From contig DAOSIS010000058.1 of NCBI GenBank assembly GCA_035366835.1, forward strand, positions 1 through 5,387: 5,387 nt of DNA, in the 5' to 3' direction. This DNA comes from UBA6109 sp035366835. GTDB taxonomy: Bacteria > Desulfobacterota > Syntrophia > Syntrophales > UBA6109. Below, piece by piece: positions 1-5,387 of the stretch. Each line of letters opens with the position of its first letter. The stretch's first letter is position 1. The translations under genes were made by a program, and so were the position numbers. Below the pieces are notes generated by a model that was not told the origin of the DNA, did no database searches, and worked only from the letters and a program-made list of their open reading frames with translations.

Positions 1-2
1 GG

Positions 3-158
3 GTCCGTCCGAAGAGAATGGATCTGGTTCTCGGCCGGGGGCCCGGCAGGCCGGCCGTCGAGGACCTTCATGCCCCCGGAAAGGGGATGTTGTGGGGATT
101 CCTGATATCGGTCGTTCTCTGGCTGGCGCTCGGCGGCCTGTGGGCCGCGCTGGCGTGA
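3..158 (+). CDS. 3' end of a reading frame with C-terminal membrane helix (partial or small protein)
   Basis: I do not recognise this gene. The frame is open from the window edge and ends with TGA at 156-158. It could be the end of a longer protein or a complete 46-residue protein starting at ATG 18-20. A third ATG at 87-89 has a purine-rich stretch directly against it, too close for a normal ribosome binding site. The last ~20 residues (FLISVVLWLALGGLWAALA) form a hydrophobic segment rich in Leu, Trp and Ala, preceded by a Gly/Pro/Arg-rich polar stretch. This suggests a tail-anchored or single-pass inner-membrane protein. Third codon positions are mostly G or C, as in the main genes downstream. 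A strong terminator follows 66 bases after the stop, which supports this being a real transcribed gene end. No function can be given. Confidence 0.5.
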   Translation, partial: VRPKRMDLVLGRGPGRPAVEDLHAPGKGMLWGFLISVVLWLALGGLWAALA

Positions 159-224
159 TCCGGCCTCGGCGGGCTAACGGGAAGGGCAGTCGGACACCAC
201 CCCCCGGAATCGAGATGAAACGCG

Positions 225-257
225 AAAAGGCAGGGCTTGCGGCCCTGCCTTTTTTTT
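225..257 (+). terminator. Strong rho-independent terminator
   Basis: A perfect 12-bp stem (225-236 pairing with 242-253) encloses a 5-nt loop (237-241). The stem includes the GC-rich core GGCAGGGC/GCCCTGCC, and a run of eight T covers 250-257. This is a textbook intrinsic terminator reading on the plus strand. It should end the transcript of the frame stopping at 158 and insulate the ATPase gene that starts at 437. The A-run at the 5' side is only four bases, so termination in the other direction would be weaker. Confidence 0.9.
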
Positions 258-268
258 ACGGGCAGAAT

Positions 269-353
269 AGGGACGTTGTTTACTAATTAGAATAACTCGA
301 CGCGATACCACCAGGGTCTCTAAAAGTTATTCTAATTAGTAAACAACGTCCCT
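269..353. repeat. Palindromic element: perfect 29-bp inverted repeat with 27-nt loop
   Basis: The left arm (269-297) starts AGGGACGTTGTTTACTAATT. The right arm (325-353) is its exact reverse complement, with no mismatch over 29 positions, and the spacer is 298-324. The arms are AT-rich, unlike the surrounding DNA, and each contains the 8-bp palindrome CTAATTAG. No T-run follows either arm, so it is not a normal terminator. No obvious target-site duplication flanks it. Arms beginning GGGACGTTGTTTAC resemble, from memory only, interspersed palindromes found near Y1/REP-associated tyrosine transposases in deltaproteobacteria. The element has no coding capacity and could be a non-autonomous unit moved in trans. 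RNA from either strand would fold into a long hairpin. Confidence 0.85.
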
Positions 354-373
354 GATCTCATCCCCGATATTAG

Positions 374-405
374 TTGACAGTTGGGGCGTTTTACGATTAT
401 GTAAT
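374..405 (+). promoter_or_regulatory. Possible promoter of the ATPase gene
   Basis: A perfect TTGACA (-35 consensus) is at 374-379. Downstream, GATTAT at 395-400 (spacer 15) and TGTAAT at 400-405 (5/6 match, spacer 20) are candidate -10 boxes, but neither has the ideal 17-bp spacing. A short dyad TTAC-N6-GTAA (391-404) overlaps the -10 region and could bind a regulator. Position favours a promoter: it follows the terminator and the palindromic repeat, and leaves about 30 bases of leader before the ATG at 437. Confidence 0.35.
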
Positions 406-436
406 GAAATCAATGATCGCGGGCTGAGAAGAGGTT

Positions 437-1831
437 ATGTACAAGGAATACTACGGCCTTTCGGAAGACCCGTTTCACATCAGTCCCAACCCGCGGTTCC
501 TCTACATGAGCGATCAGCACCGCGCGGCCTACGCCCACCTGATGTATGCCATCAGTGAATCGAAGGGCTTTGCCGTCATCACTGGCGAGGCCGGCACGGG
601 AAAGACCACCCTCATCCAGACGATGCTGACACGGGTCGACGGCCACACGCGCACGGCGCACCTTTACAACCCGAGGCTTTCGACAACGGACTTCCTGAAG
701 TTCATCTGCGAGGACCTGGGCCTGAAGACGGATGGCCGGACGACGAAGGGCGAGCTGCTCATCCTTCTGCACAACTTCCTGATCGAGTGCTATGCCCGCC
801 GGGAGCGGGTCGTGCTGGTCATCGACGAGGCCCAGGCGCTTTCCCACAGGCTTCTCGAGGAGGTGCGGCTGCTGACAAACCTGGAGACGCCGAAGGGCAA
901 GCTCATGCAGGTGATCCTGATGGGCCAGCCCGAACTGGGAAAGGTCCTGTCCGAATACCGGTTCCGGCAGCTCACGCAGCGGATCAACATCCGCTACCAC
1001 ATCGAGCCTCTGGATCTCGACCAGGTCCGGGCGTATATCGAACACCGCCTGAAGGTCGCAGGGTACAAGGGGGAAAGCATTTTCACACCGGCGGCCGTGA
1101 GGATGTTCTGGAAGTTTTCGAAAGGAATTCCCCGGATCATCAACACCCTGTGCGACGGCGCCATGATCATCGCCTGCTCGAGGGAACAGAGGATCGTCGA
1201 CGAAGGGATCGCACGGCAGGCGATCCGGGACATGGGCTACCTGAAGCCGAAAACCGTTTCGCTTTTCCGGCGGCAGGCTCTTCTCTATGCGGTCACGGGG
1301 GTCCTGCTTGCCGGCGTCCTGGGGATTGGCGCGCTGGCTGTTTTCAAGCAGGGAGCGGCGTTGCCGCCTGCCCCTGTCGCTGAAAAGGCGGTCGCGCCGG
1401 CGCCGCCCCCGATAGTGAAGAAAAACATTACCCTGGCGTCACTGGCCCGGCAGCATTACGGGTTCGCCAACCCCACGATCCTGGACATCCTGCTGCTGCA
1501 CAACAGGAATATCACGGACATAAACAGGGTTCCCGCCGACGAGACGATAGAGGTTCCCCCTCTCACGGACGAGCAGTTTTTCGGCACGGACACGGACGGG
1601 AGGCCAACCCTCTACCTGGGCACGTTCGAAAACGAACAGGCCATTCAGATGCTCCGGAACCATCCGCTTCTCCTGGGAAAGACGCTCAGGACGACCCTGC
1701 GGGAAGTCTCGAGCGACACTCACTGGTACAGCCTGACCGCAGCCGGGTTTAAAACAAAACAGGATGCCGAGAAGGTCTTCCGGAGCTTGAAGGAGAAGGG
1801 AGCCCTGCCGGCCTTTGCCGCTCAGCCCTGA
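437..1831 (+). CDS. ExeA/GspA-like AAA+ ATPase with membrane helix and LysM/SPOR-like periplasmic tail
   Basis: This is a 464-residue membrane-anchored ATPase related to ExeA/GspA and to the ATPases found with XrtA/PEP-CTERM polysaccharide loci. The start MYKEYYGL is the canonical opening of the family, and a purine-rich AAGAGG (429-434) lies just before the ATG. Visible motifs are Walker A GEAGTGKTT (residues 50-58), Walker B VVLVIDEAQ (125-133), sensor-1-like LMGQPEL (161-167), the QLTQRI arginine region (178-183), and sensor-2-like GIPRIINTLCDGA (230-242). One membrane helix spans about 280-303, then an Ala/Pro linker (305-326). A LysM-like segment follows (about 328-376), then a SPOR-like domain (about 390-456, with WYSLTAAGF). 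By analogy with ExeA, the ATPase is cytoplasmic and the tail contacts peptidoglycan. The family assignment is firm; the link to polysaccharide export is inferred from the neighbouring co-polymerase and kinase genes. It converges with the kinase gene, 147 bases away. Confidence 0.9.
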   Translation: MYKEYYGLSEDPFHISPNPRFLYMSDQHRAAYAHLMYAISESKGFAVITGEAGTGKTTLIQTMLTRVDGHTRTAHLYNPRLSTTDFLKFICEDLGLKTDGRTTKGELLILLHNFLIECYARRERVVLVIDEAQALSHRLLEEVRLLTNLETPKGKLMQVILMGQPELGKVLSEYRFRQLTQRINIRYHIEPLDLDQVRAYIEHRLKVAGYKGESIFTPAAVRMFWKFSKGIPRIINTLCDGAMIIACSREQRIVDEGIARQAIRDMGYLKPKTVSLFRRQALLYAVTGVLLAGVLGIGALAVFKQGAALPPAPVAEKAVAPAPPPIVKKNITLASLARQHYGFANPTILDILLLHNRNITDINRVPADETIEVPPLTDEQFFGTDTDGRPTLYLGTFENEQAIQMLRNHPLLLGKTLRTTLREVSSDTHWYSLTAAGFKTKQDAEKVFRSLKEKGALPAFAAQP

Positions 1832-1978
1832 TACGGCTCGCCGGACATTGCCCTCCGCCGGGCCGGGGCGCCTTGATTCCTGCCCTCCCGAGCGCCTTTC
1901 GGAATGGAGCGCCTGTCATCCCGGTTGCCGGCCGGGCGCCCGCCTGCGCCGCGGTAAAGCCAAAAAACCCCCGGCACC

Positions 1979-3166
1979 TCACTCTTTTCGAACAACGCCC
2001 CGAATCCGATCCCACTTCGTTCCCCTGCGGGGCTCCCCCCCGTCCTTGCCGTACGAGTAATGCCTGCCGACCAGGACCGCCGCGTCGGCACGGTTCAGGA
2101 CGACCCCCAGGACTTTCTCCCGGGGCAGGAGATCCAGGGCAAGCCTGACGTCCTCGATCGAGGTCGATCCCGCCCGGACAACCAGGATGATATGGTCCAC
2201 CTGGGGCGCGAAAGCCAGTGCGTCGGCCCCCGCGAGCACCGGCGGGACATCGAAGAATACGTATCGGTCCGGATAGCGGTACTTGAGATCCTTCACGAGC
2301 CCCTTCATCCGGGGCGAGCCCAGCAGTTCGCTGCTCGTCGTGACCGTTTTGCCGCCCGAGATGACGGTGAATTTTTCCACACCGGGCCACACGATGAGAT
2401 CGCCCAGGGAAGTGCCGTCGAGCAGGTAATCGGCCAGCCCCGTGCGGCTCTCGAATCCAAGGCACTCGTGGACACTCTGCCTGTGCAGATCGCTGTCCAC
2501 GAGCAGCACCGTCTGGTTGTATTCCTTGGCGAACGTGAGGCTCAGGTTGACGGCTGTGAGCGTCTTGCCTTCGCCGGGCAGGGCGCTCGTGATCATGATG
2601 GTTGTTCCTCCCTGCTCTCCCGTCTTTTGGAGAATCCGGGTGCGCAGCACCTTGTAGGACTCCGACTCGTAGGACCCGCACAGGTAGCCGACGCATCGGT
2701 TTGCCATGAGATGCTTCGCGTTGAGCGTCACCTGCCGGGAGTGTATGTAGGTAGGTGACACCCAGCCGTCTTTTCCCGGGGCCGCAGAGGGTTTGGGTTC
2801 CGGGTGTGCCGGTTTCTCGAGCGGCGCGCCCTCGTCCTTTTTTTCCGGGAGAATGGCGGGCCCGGCTTTCCGTGCAGTGGGTTTTTCGTCCGGGACGACA
2901 CGATCGGTTCTCTCGGAGGAGGGCACGGGTTCCGGGATCGGCGTCGCCGGCTTCACATCCGGTACGGCCTGACGTTTCGGTTCGCTGAGCGCCGGGGGCT
3001 CCGGTGCAGGGGGCGTCGGCTTGGTCTCCGGCACGGAAAGGCCTTCCCTCCTAGCAGCCTCTACAAGCTCATCCGGCAGCGGCAGCAGCGTCTTGCCGTA
3101 ATGGTTGACGATCGCTTCAACTTTGCCGATCCTTTTGTTTTTCCCCTTGAACAGCCGGTTCATCAT
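1979..3166 (-). CDS. Cytoplasmic bacterial tyrosine kinase (CpsD/Wzc-type P-loop) with proline-rich N-terminal repeats
   Basis: This 395-residue protein carries a BY-kinase domain at about 158-365. Motifs are Walker A SALPGEGKT (194-202), Walker A' LLVDSDLHR (221-229, with D224, D226 and R229), and Walker B YVFFDVPP (302-309, with D306). It has no membrane helix, so it is the soluble half of a split system, with the chain-length protein encoded just upstream as membrane partner. Such kinases autophosphorylate on tail tyrosines, and their phosphorylation cycle controls polysaccharide length and export. Here the tail has only Y370 and Y372 (HYSYGKDGG), fewer than in typical family tails. Residues 1-44 are basic and helical. 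Residues 45-136 are four 23-residue proline-rich repeats, making it much longer than CpsD (about 230 residues). Two adjacent ATGs could start it: AGGGA (3169-3173) suits the second (3161-3163), while GGGAG (3177-3181) suits the first. An XrtA-associated kinase is possible, but no exosortase is visible. Confidence 0.9.
   Translation of the reverse strand: MMNRLFKGKNKRIGKVEAIVNHYGKTLLPLPDELVEAARREGLSVPETKPTPPAPEPPALSEPKRQAVPDVKPATPIPEPVPSSERTDRVVPDEKPTARKAGPAILPEKKDEGAPLEKPAHPEPKPSAAPGKDGWVSPTYIHSRQVTLNAKHLMANRCVGYLCGSYESESYKVLRTRILQKTGEQGGTTIMITSALPGEGKTLTAVNLSLTFAKEYNQTVLLVDSDLHRQSVHECLGFESRTGLADYLLDGTSLGDLIVWPGVEKFTVISGGKTVTTSSELLGSPRMKGLVKDLKYRYPDRYVFFDVPPVLAGADALAFAPQVDHIILVVRAGSTSIEDVRLALDLLPREKVLGVVLNRADAAVLVGRHYSYGKDGGEPRRGTKWDRIRGVVRKE
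2759..3034 (-). repeat. Four in-phase 69-bp (23-residue) proline-rich coding repeats in the kinase
   Basis: Within the kinase N-terminus, units begin at residues 45, 68, 91 and 114, exactly 23 residues apart. They open with VPETKP, VPDVKP, VPDEKP and APLEKP. The first two share further positions (PEP at unit residues 11-13). The DNA has diverged, so the pattern is clear only in protein: P at unit position 2, K at 5 and P at 6 are invariant, and P at 13 is present in all four. Units cover 3034-2966, 2965-2897, 2896-2828 and 2827-2759. The segment is rich in Pro, Glu and Lys and is probably an extended, disordered spacer. Confidence 0.8.
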
Positions 3167-3279
3167 GGTCCCTGTTCTCCCAACCCTGCAGCGGTTTCCC
3201 GGCCACCCGCGCCTCCGGGCGCGCCGAATCGATGAATGAGCGACCCCGTTGAGCCGCTCGAATCAATGAAACGCATGGA

Positions 3280-4845
3280 TTACAGCACCATCCTCCTCAT
3301 GATCTTCGCCCACAGGATGTCGAGATCCATGATGAAAAAGTGGAAGATCACAATCGCGATAACGACGGAGACCGCGGCCCCGATCAGCACCTTCCTGCGC
3401 TTCTGCTGCTGCTCTGCCGTGTCCTCACGGGTCAGGATGTCTGGGATGACGGCCAGGACAGGCAGCCCCACGGCGCCGGACAGGGCCGCCGCGGTGCGCA
3501 CAGACTGGTCGCTGAACTCCTTGAGGGCGGCCGAGCCCACGCCCGCCCCGATGCCGAGCACCAGGCCGATGAGCAGGAAAGCGGGGATGTTCGGGAACAC
3601 GGGCTTCTCGGGGAGCCTTGCCGCGTCGATCAGCGTGAACCGCTCGCCCATCTGGCCCTTCTCGAGACCGGAGGCCGTCCGGGCCTCCATGGATTTTTTC
3701 TTGATGTCGTCGTACTTGACCTGCAGGCTGTTGCGCTGGGCCATCAGCATGCGGTAGCCCTCCTCCACCTTGGGCGCCCTCGACATCCGCCGGTAGTAGT
3801 CGTCGCGCTTCGCCTCGAAGCCGCTGATTTGCCGCTTCACCGACTCGACTTCCGATCGCACGCCCGAGAGCTGGGCCGACAGGGTTACGTAGGCGGGGTT
3901 GTCGGGCTTGCTGTCGATGGAACTCTGCCCTGCGGTCTTGAGCTTTTTCTCCAGCTCCGCGATCTCCAGCTTCGTCTTCTTGACGTCCGGGTACTCGTCG
4001 GTGAACCGGCTCTCCAGGTTCACGAGCTTCACCCTCAGCTCCCGGAGGCGGTCCTTGTCGGGGTTTGTGGCATCCGGCGGCACGCTCGCCAGCTGGGTCT
4101 GAAGGTAGTTCTCCTTTTCGCGAAGCTCCCGCAGCTGGCTTCTCAGCCGTTCGATGTCCTGGTCGATGCGGTCGATCGTCTGGATGTTGTACTGTGACAG
4201 CTCCGGCAGGGCGTTGAGATTGGCCTGCTTGTAGGCGGCGATCTTCCTGTCCACCTCGGCCATCTCCTCCTCGACGGCCTTGCTCTCCTCCTCCATGAAC
4301 TTCGTGGCCCCCTCGGTCTGCTGCTCGCGCACCCGCAGGTTCTCCTCGAGGTAGAGCGAGGCCAGCACGTTGGCCACCTGCTGCACGACGGCGGGGTTAC
4401 GCCCCTCGAAAGAGAGCTGGAAGGCGATCGTGGCGGCCGTCGGGCGGCCCGTCCGGCGGTCGATGACTTCGGCGTTGATCAGCTCGAACTTGACGTCCTT
4501 CTTGCGCATCTTGTCGATGATCTCCTCCGTCGTCCACTTCTGCTTCAGGTCCTCGTAGAGCTTGAAGCGGTTGATGATTTCCATGAGGCGCGTGGAGCTC
4601 ATGATGCGCTGGTTGATGGTCTGGAGGCGCTGCTCGGCGTAGCTCGAGACGGTCGTCATGACGTACTCGCGGGGGATCTCCTGCTCCTCGATGAGAATGG
4701 TCGAGGTGGAGCGGTAGGTCGGCGGCCAGGCGAAGGCGATGATGGCGGAGAGCAAAAACACGCCCACCGCGGGCCAGATGAGCCAGTTCTTCCGCCGCTT
4801 CACGATGGCGATCACATCGCCCAGCGTCTTGACATCGGGTTCCAT
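3280..4845 (-). CDS. Wzz/GumC-type polysaccharide co-polymerase (chain-length determinant)
   Basis: This 521-residue inner-membrane protein should set polysaccharide chain length and couple polymerisation to export. The N-terminus is cytoplasmic (KRRKN, 16-20), followed by the first membrane helix (about 21-40) and the Wzz-type start of the periplasmic domain (PPTYRSTSTILIEE, 41-54). Long charged segments at about 170-250, 265-305 and 320-350 look like coiled coils. The conserved pre-membrane motif ARLPEKPVFPN (409-419) leads into helix 2 (about 420-438). A cytoplasmic loop with FSDQSVR and LPVLAVIPDI (443-470) is typical of the family. A third helix (about 486-506) precedes a short basic tail. 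It has no P-loop, since the kinase is a separate gene 113 bases downstream on the same strand, probably co-transcribed. GAGG at 4851-4854, five bases before the ATG, supports the start. The size fits chain-length determinants of XrtA-type loci; that subtype is inference. Confidence 0.92.
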   Translation of the reverse strand: MEPDVKTLGDVIAIVKRRKNWLIWPAVGVFLLSAIIAFAWPPTYRSTSTILIEEQEIPREYVMTTVSSYAEQRLQTINQRIMSSTRLMEIINRFKLYEDLKQKWTTEEIIDKMRKKDVKFELINAEVIDRRTGRPTAATIAFQLSFEGRNPAVVQQVANVLASLYLEENLRVREQQTEGATKFMEEESKAVEEEMAEVDRKIAAYKQANLNALPELSQYNIQTIDRIDQDIERLRSQLRELREKENYLQTQLASVPPDATNPDKDRLRELRVKLVNLESRFTDEYPDVKKTKLEIAELEKKLKTAGQSSIDSKPDNPAYVTLSAQLSGVRSEVESVKRQISGFEAKRDDYYRRMSRAPKVEEGYRMLMAQRNSLQVKYDDIKKKSMEARTASGLEKGQMGERFTLIDAARLPEKPVFPNIPAFLLIGLVLGIGAGVGSAALKEFSDQSVRTAAALSGAVGLPVLAVIPDILTREDTAEQQQKRRKVLIGAAVSVVIAIVIFHFFIMDLDILWAKIMRRMVL

Positions 4846-4860
4846 GGATACCTCAAGAAC

Positions 4861-4884
4861 CGTTTCAGGTTTTACGTTTCAGGT
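4861..4884. repeat. Direct repeat CGTTTCAGGT next to the four-helix-bundle gene
   Basis: The 10-mer CGTTTCAGGT occurs at 4861-4870 and again at 4875-4884, separated by TTTA. It is followed by GTTA, giving a 14-base period. The tract lies in the 80-base gap between the four-helix-bundle stop and the co-polymerase start, just upstream of that gene's ribosome binding site. Similar TTTACGT-containing AT-rich motifs are found on the other side of the small gene (5301-5328). Confidence 0.6.
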
Positions 4885-4925
4885 GTTATGCAATGCAAAA
4901 AGCGATTCAGGCCATTTGCGGCCAT

Positions 4926-5282
4926 TCAGGAAGACCTCTTCAGAGACTTGATCAGTCCATGTATCATGCTGGAAACTCGGACCAATTCCTCGACTATGTC
5001 GGTTTTCGCCGGTTCGGCAAGAATACCGATCCTGCCTGCAATCAATACCTGTGTTCGAAGTTCTGCTGCCGAACCCTTCGATATGTGCAGAAAACGGATG
5101 AATTCCGGTTTCGTGTCTCGCTCTGCACCTTCTGCGATGTTGGAGGCAATCGAGACGGCGGCGCGTGTCATTTGATCTTTGAGACCGAAATCTCTGCATC
5201 CTCTCAATTCTTCATAGATCCGTACGGCAAGGTTACTCGCCCGCTGCCAGACCTCCAGATCTTCAAATGACGAATATGCCAC
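4926..5282 (-). CDS. Four-helix-bundle protein (23S rRNA intervening-sequence / S23 family)
   Basis: This 118-residue protein matches the small four-helix-bundle family first found in 23S rRNA intervening sequences and related in fold to the Avd accessory protein of diversity-generating retroelements. The hallmarks are FEDLEVWQRA (6-15), LKDQMTRAAVSIASNIAEGA (34-53), EFIRFLHISKGSAAELRTQ (60-78) and an IG motif near 85. Cellular function is unknown. The start is GTG (5280-5282), because an in-frame stop lies just upstream and no suitable ATG exists. AGGCGG a few bases before it is a weak ribosome binding site, and CATAAT (5307-5312, minus strand) is a possible -10 box. Codon use is clearly less GC-biased than in the polysaccharide genes, with many GAA, GCA, TAT, ATA and AGA codons. 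That, plus flanking repeats, suggests acquisition as a cassette. No rRNA surrounds it, so this is a free-standing copy. Confidence 0.88.
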   Translation of the reverse strand: MAYSSFEDLEVWQRASNLAVRIYEELRGCRDFGLKDQMTRAAVSIASNIAEGAERDTKPEFIRFLHISKGSAAELRTQVLIAGRIGILAEPAKTDIVEELVRVSSMIHGLIKSLKRSS

Positions 5283-5300
5283 GATCCGCCTACGACGAGT

Positions 5301-5328
5301 TTAAGTATTATGATTTACGTGTTAAGTT
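5301..5328. repeat. AT-rich flank of the four-helix-bundle cassette
   Basis: TTAAGT occurs at 5301-5306 and 5322-5327, and TTTACGT at 5314-5320. The latter heptamer also occurs at 4871-4877 on the other side of the gene, in the same orientation. The stretch is much richer in A and T than the polysaccharide genes. It could be a remnant of the insertion boundary, and it also contains the candidate -10 box of the small gene. The match is short, so this is a weak call. Confidence 0.35.
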
Positions 5329-5331
5329 CCT

Positions 5332-5387
5332 GACGGGCTGTTGCCCAAAGTCATTTTTCAGTCGTAGAGGGCATGGGGTGCGCGACG
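5332..5387. other. Hairpin and possible interspersed repeat at the window edge
   Basis: GGGC (5335-5338) pairs with GCCC (5343-5346) around TGTT. An outer GAC/GTC pair (5332-5334 with 5350-5352) is separated by an AAA bulge, and five T follow at 5354-5358. The remaining bases (GAGGGCATGGGGTGCGCGAC) resemble, from memory only, dispersed sequences in deltaproteobacterial genomes. On the minus strand a frame from the edge would end at TGA after RRAPHALYD, so the end of an upstream gene cannot be excluded. The hairpin is too weak to call a terminator. Confidence 0.3.

Noticed and set aside
92..286. 64-residue plus-strand frame across the terminator
   Set aside because: It reads straight through a strong intrinsic terminator into the inverted repeat, and a better frame with a membrane helix (ending at 158) covers its start.
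269..353. CRISPR repeat or tRNA/ncRNA gene at the inverted repeat
   Set aside because: There is only one pair of arms, in inverted rather than direct orientation, with no spacer series and no cloverleaf.
410..1045. Long open frame on the minus strand under the ATPase gene
   Set aside because: It is antisense to a gene with clear AAA+ motifs, its protein shows no recognisable domain, and long antisense frames are expected in GC-rich DNA.
1749..2696. Second minus-strand frame over the kinase region
   Set aside because: It overlaps the kinase in another frame, has an Arg/Gly/Pro-rich shadow composition, and lacks family motifs, whereas the kinase frame has all Walker motifs.
3208..3223. Hairpin CGCGCC-TCCG-GGCGCG between the co-polymerase and kinase genes
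   Set aside because: The six-bp stem has no T-run on either strand and is short enough to arise by chance in GC-rich DNA, so it is not called a terminator or attenuator.
3340..4197. 285-residue open frame on the plus strand
   Set aside because: It is antisense to the co-polymerase coiled-coil region, is rich in His, Leu and Arg as is typical of shadow frames, and has no domain signature.
4902..4925. GGCC-N6-GGCC as terminator of the four-helix-bundle gene
   Set aside because: On the minus strand the stem is only four base pairs and the T-run lies several bases beyond it, which is too weak to support a terminator.

Overview
The window looks like a chromosomal segment from a GC-rich Gram-negative bacterium. 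The best guess is Desulfobacterota/deltaproteobacteria, such as Syntrophobacterales-like lineages. The basis is strong G/C preference at third codon positions in the main genes, an envelope-polysaccharide locus of the type often found with exosortase (XrtA/PEP-CTERM) systems, and interspersed repeats that I recall from that group. The taxonomy is inference. No rRNA or marker gene is present, and no exosortase gene lies in the window.

Left edge (1-436): the 3' end of a reading frame ends in a hydrophobic helix, followed by a strong intrinsic terminator (225-257). Next comes a striking AT-rich perfect 29-bp inverted repeat with a 27-nt loop (269-353), then a short leader with a possible promoter. 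Gene 1 (437-1831, +) is an ExeA/GspA-type AAA+ ATPase anchored by one membrane helix, with a periplasmic LysM-like plus SPOR-like tail.

Centre and right (1979-4845, minus strand): two genes run towards gene 1. The upstream one (3280-4845) is a Wzz/GumC-type polysaccharide co-polymerase, or chain-length determinant. The downstream one (1979-3166) is a cytoplasmic CpsD/Wzc-type bacterial tyrosine kinase. Its N-terminal extension holds four in-register 23-residue proline-rich repeats. Together these form a split co-polymerase/BY-kinase pair that should control chain length and export of a surface or exopolysaccharide. The ATPase probably serves the same envelope process through peptidoglycan contact, but it is transcribed convergently rather than as part of the same operon.

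Right edge (4846-5387): a small four-helix-bundle gene of the 23S rRNA intervening-sequence family (4926-5282, minus, GTG start) lies upstream of the co-polymerase gene. Its codon use is less GC-biased than its neighbours', and AT-rich repeated motifs flank it, so it looks like an inserted cassette. The last ~55 bases resemble an interspersed repeat more than a gene end. No rRNA, tRNA, CRISPR array, complete insertion sequence or phage gene was seen.
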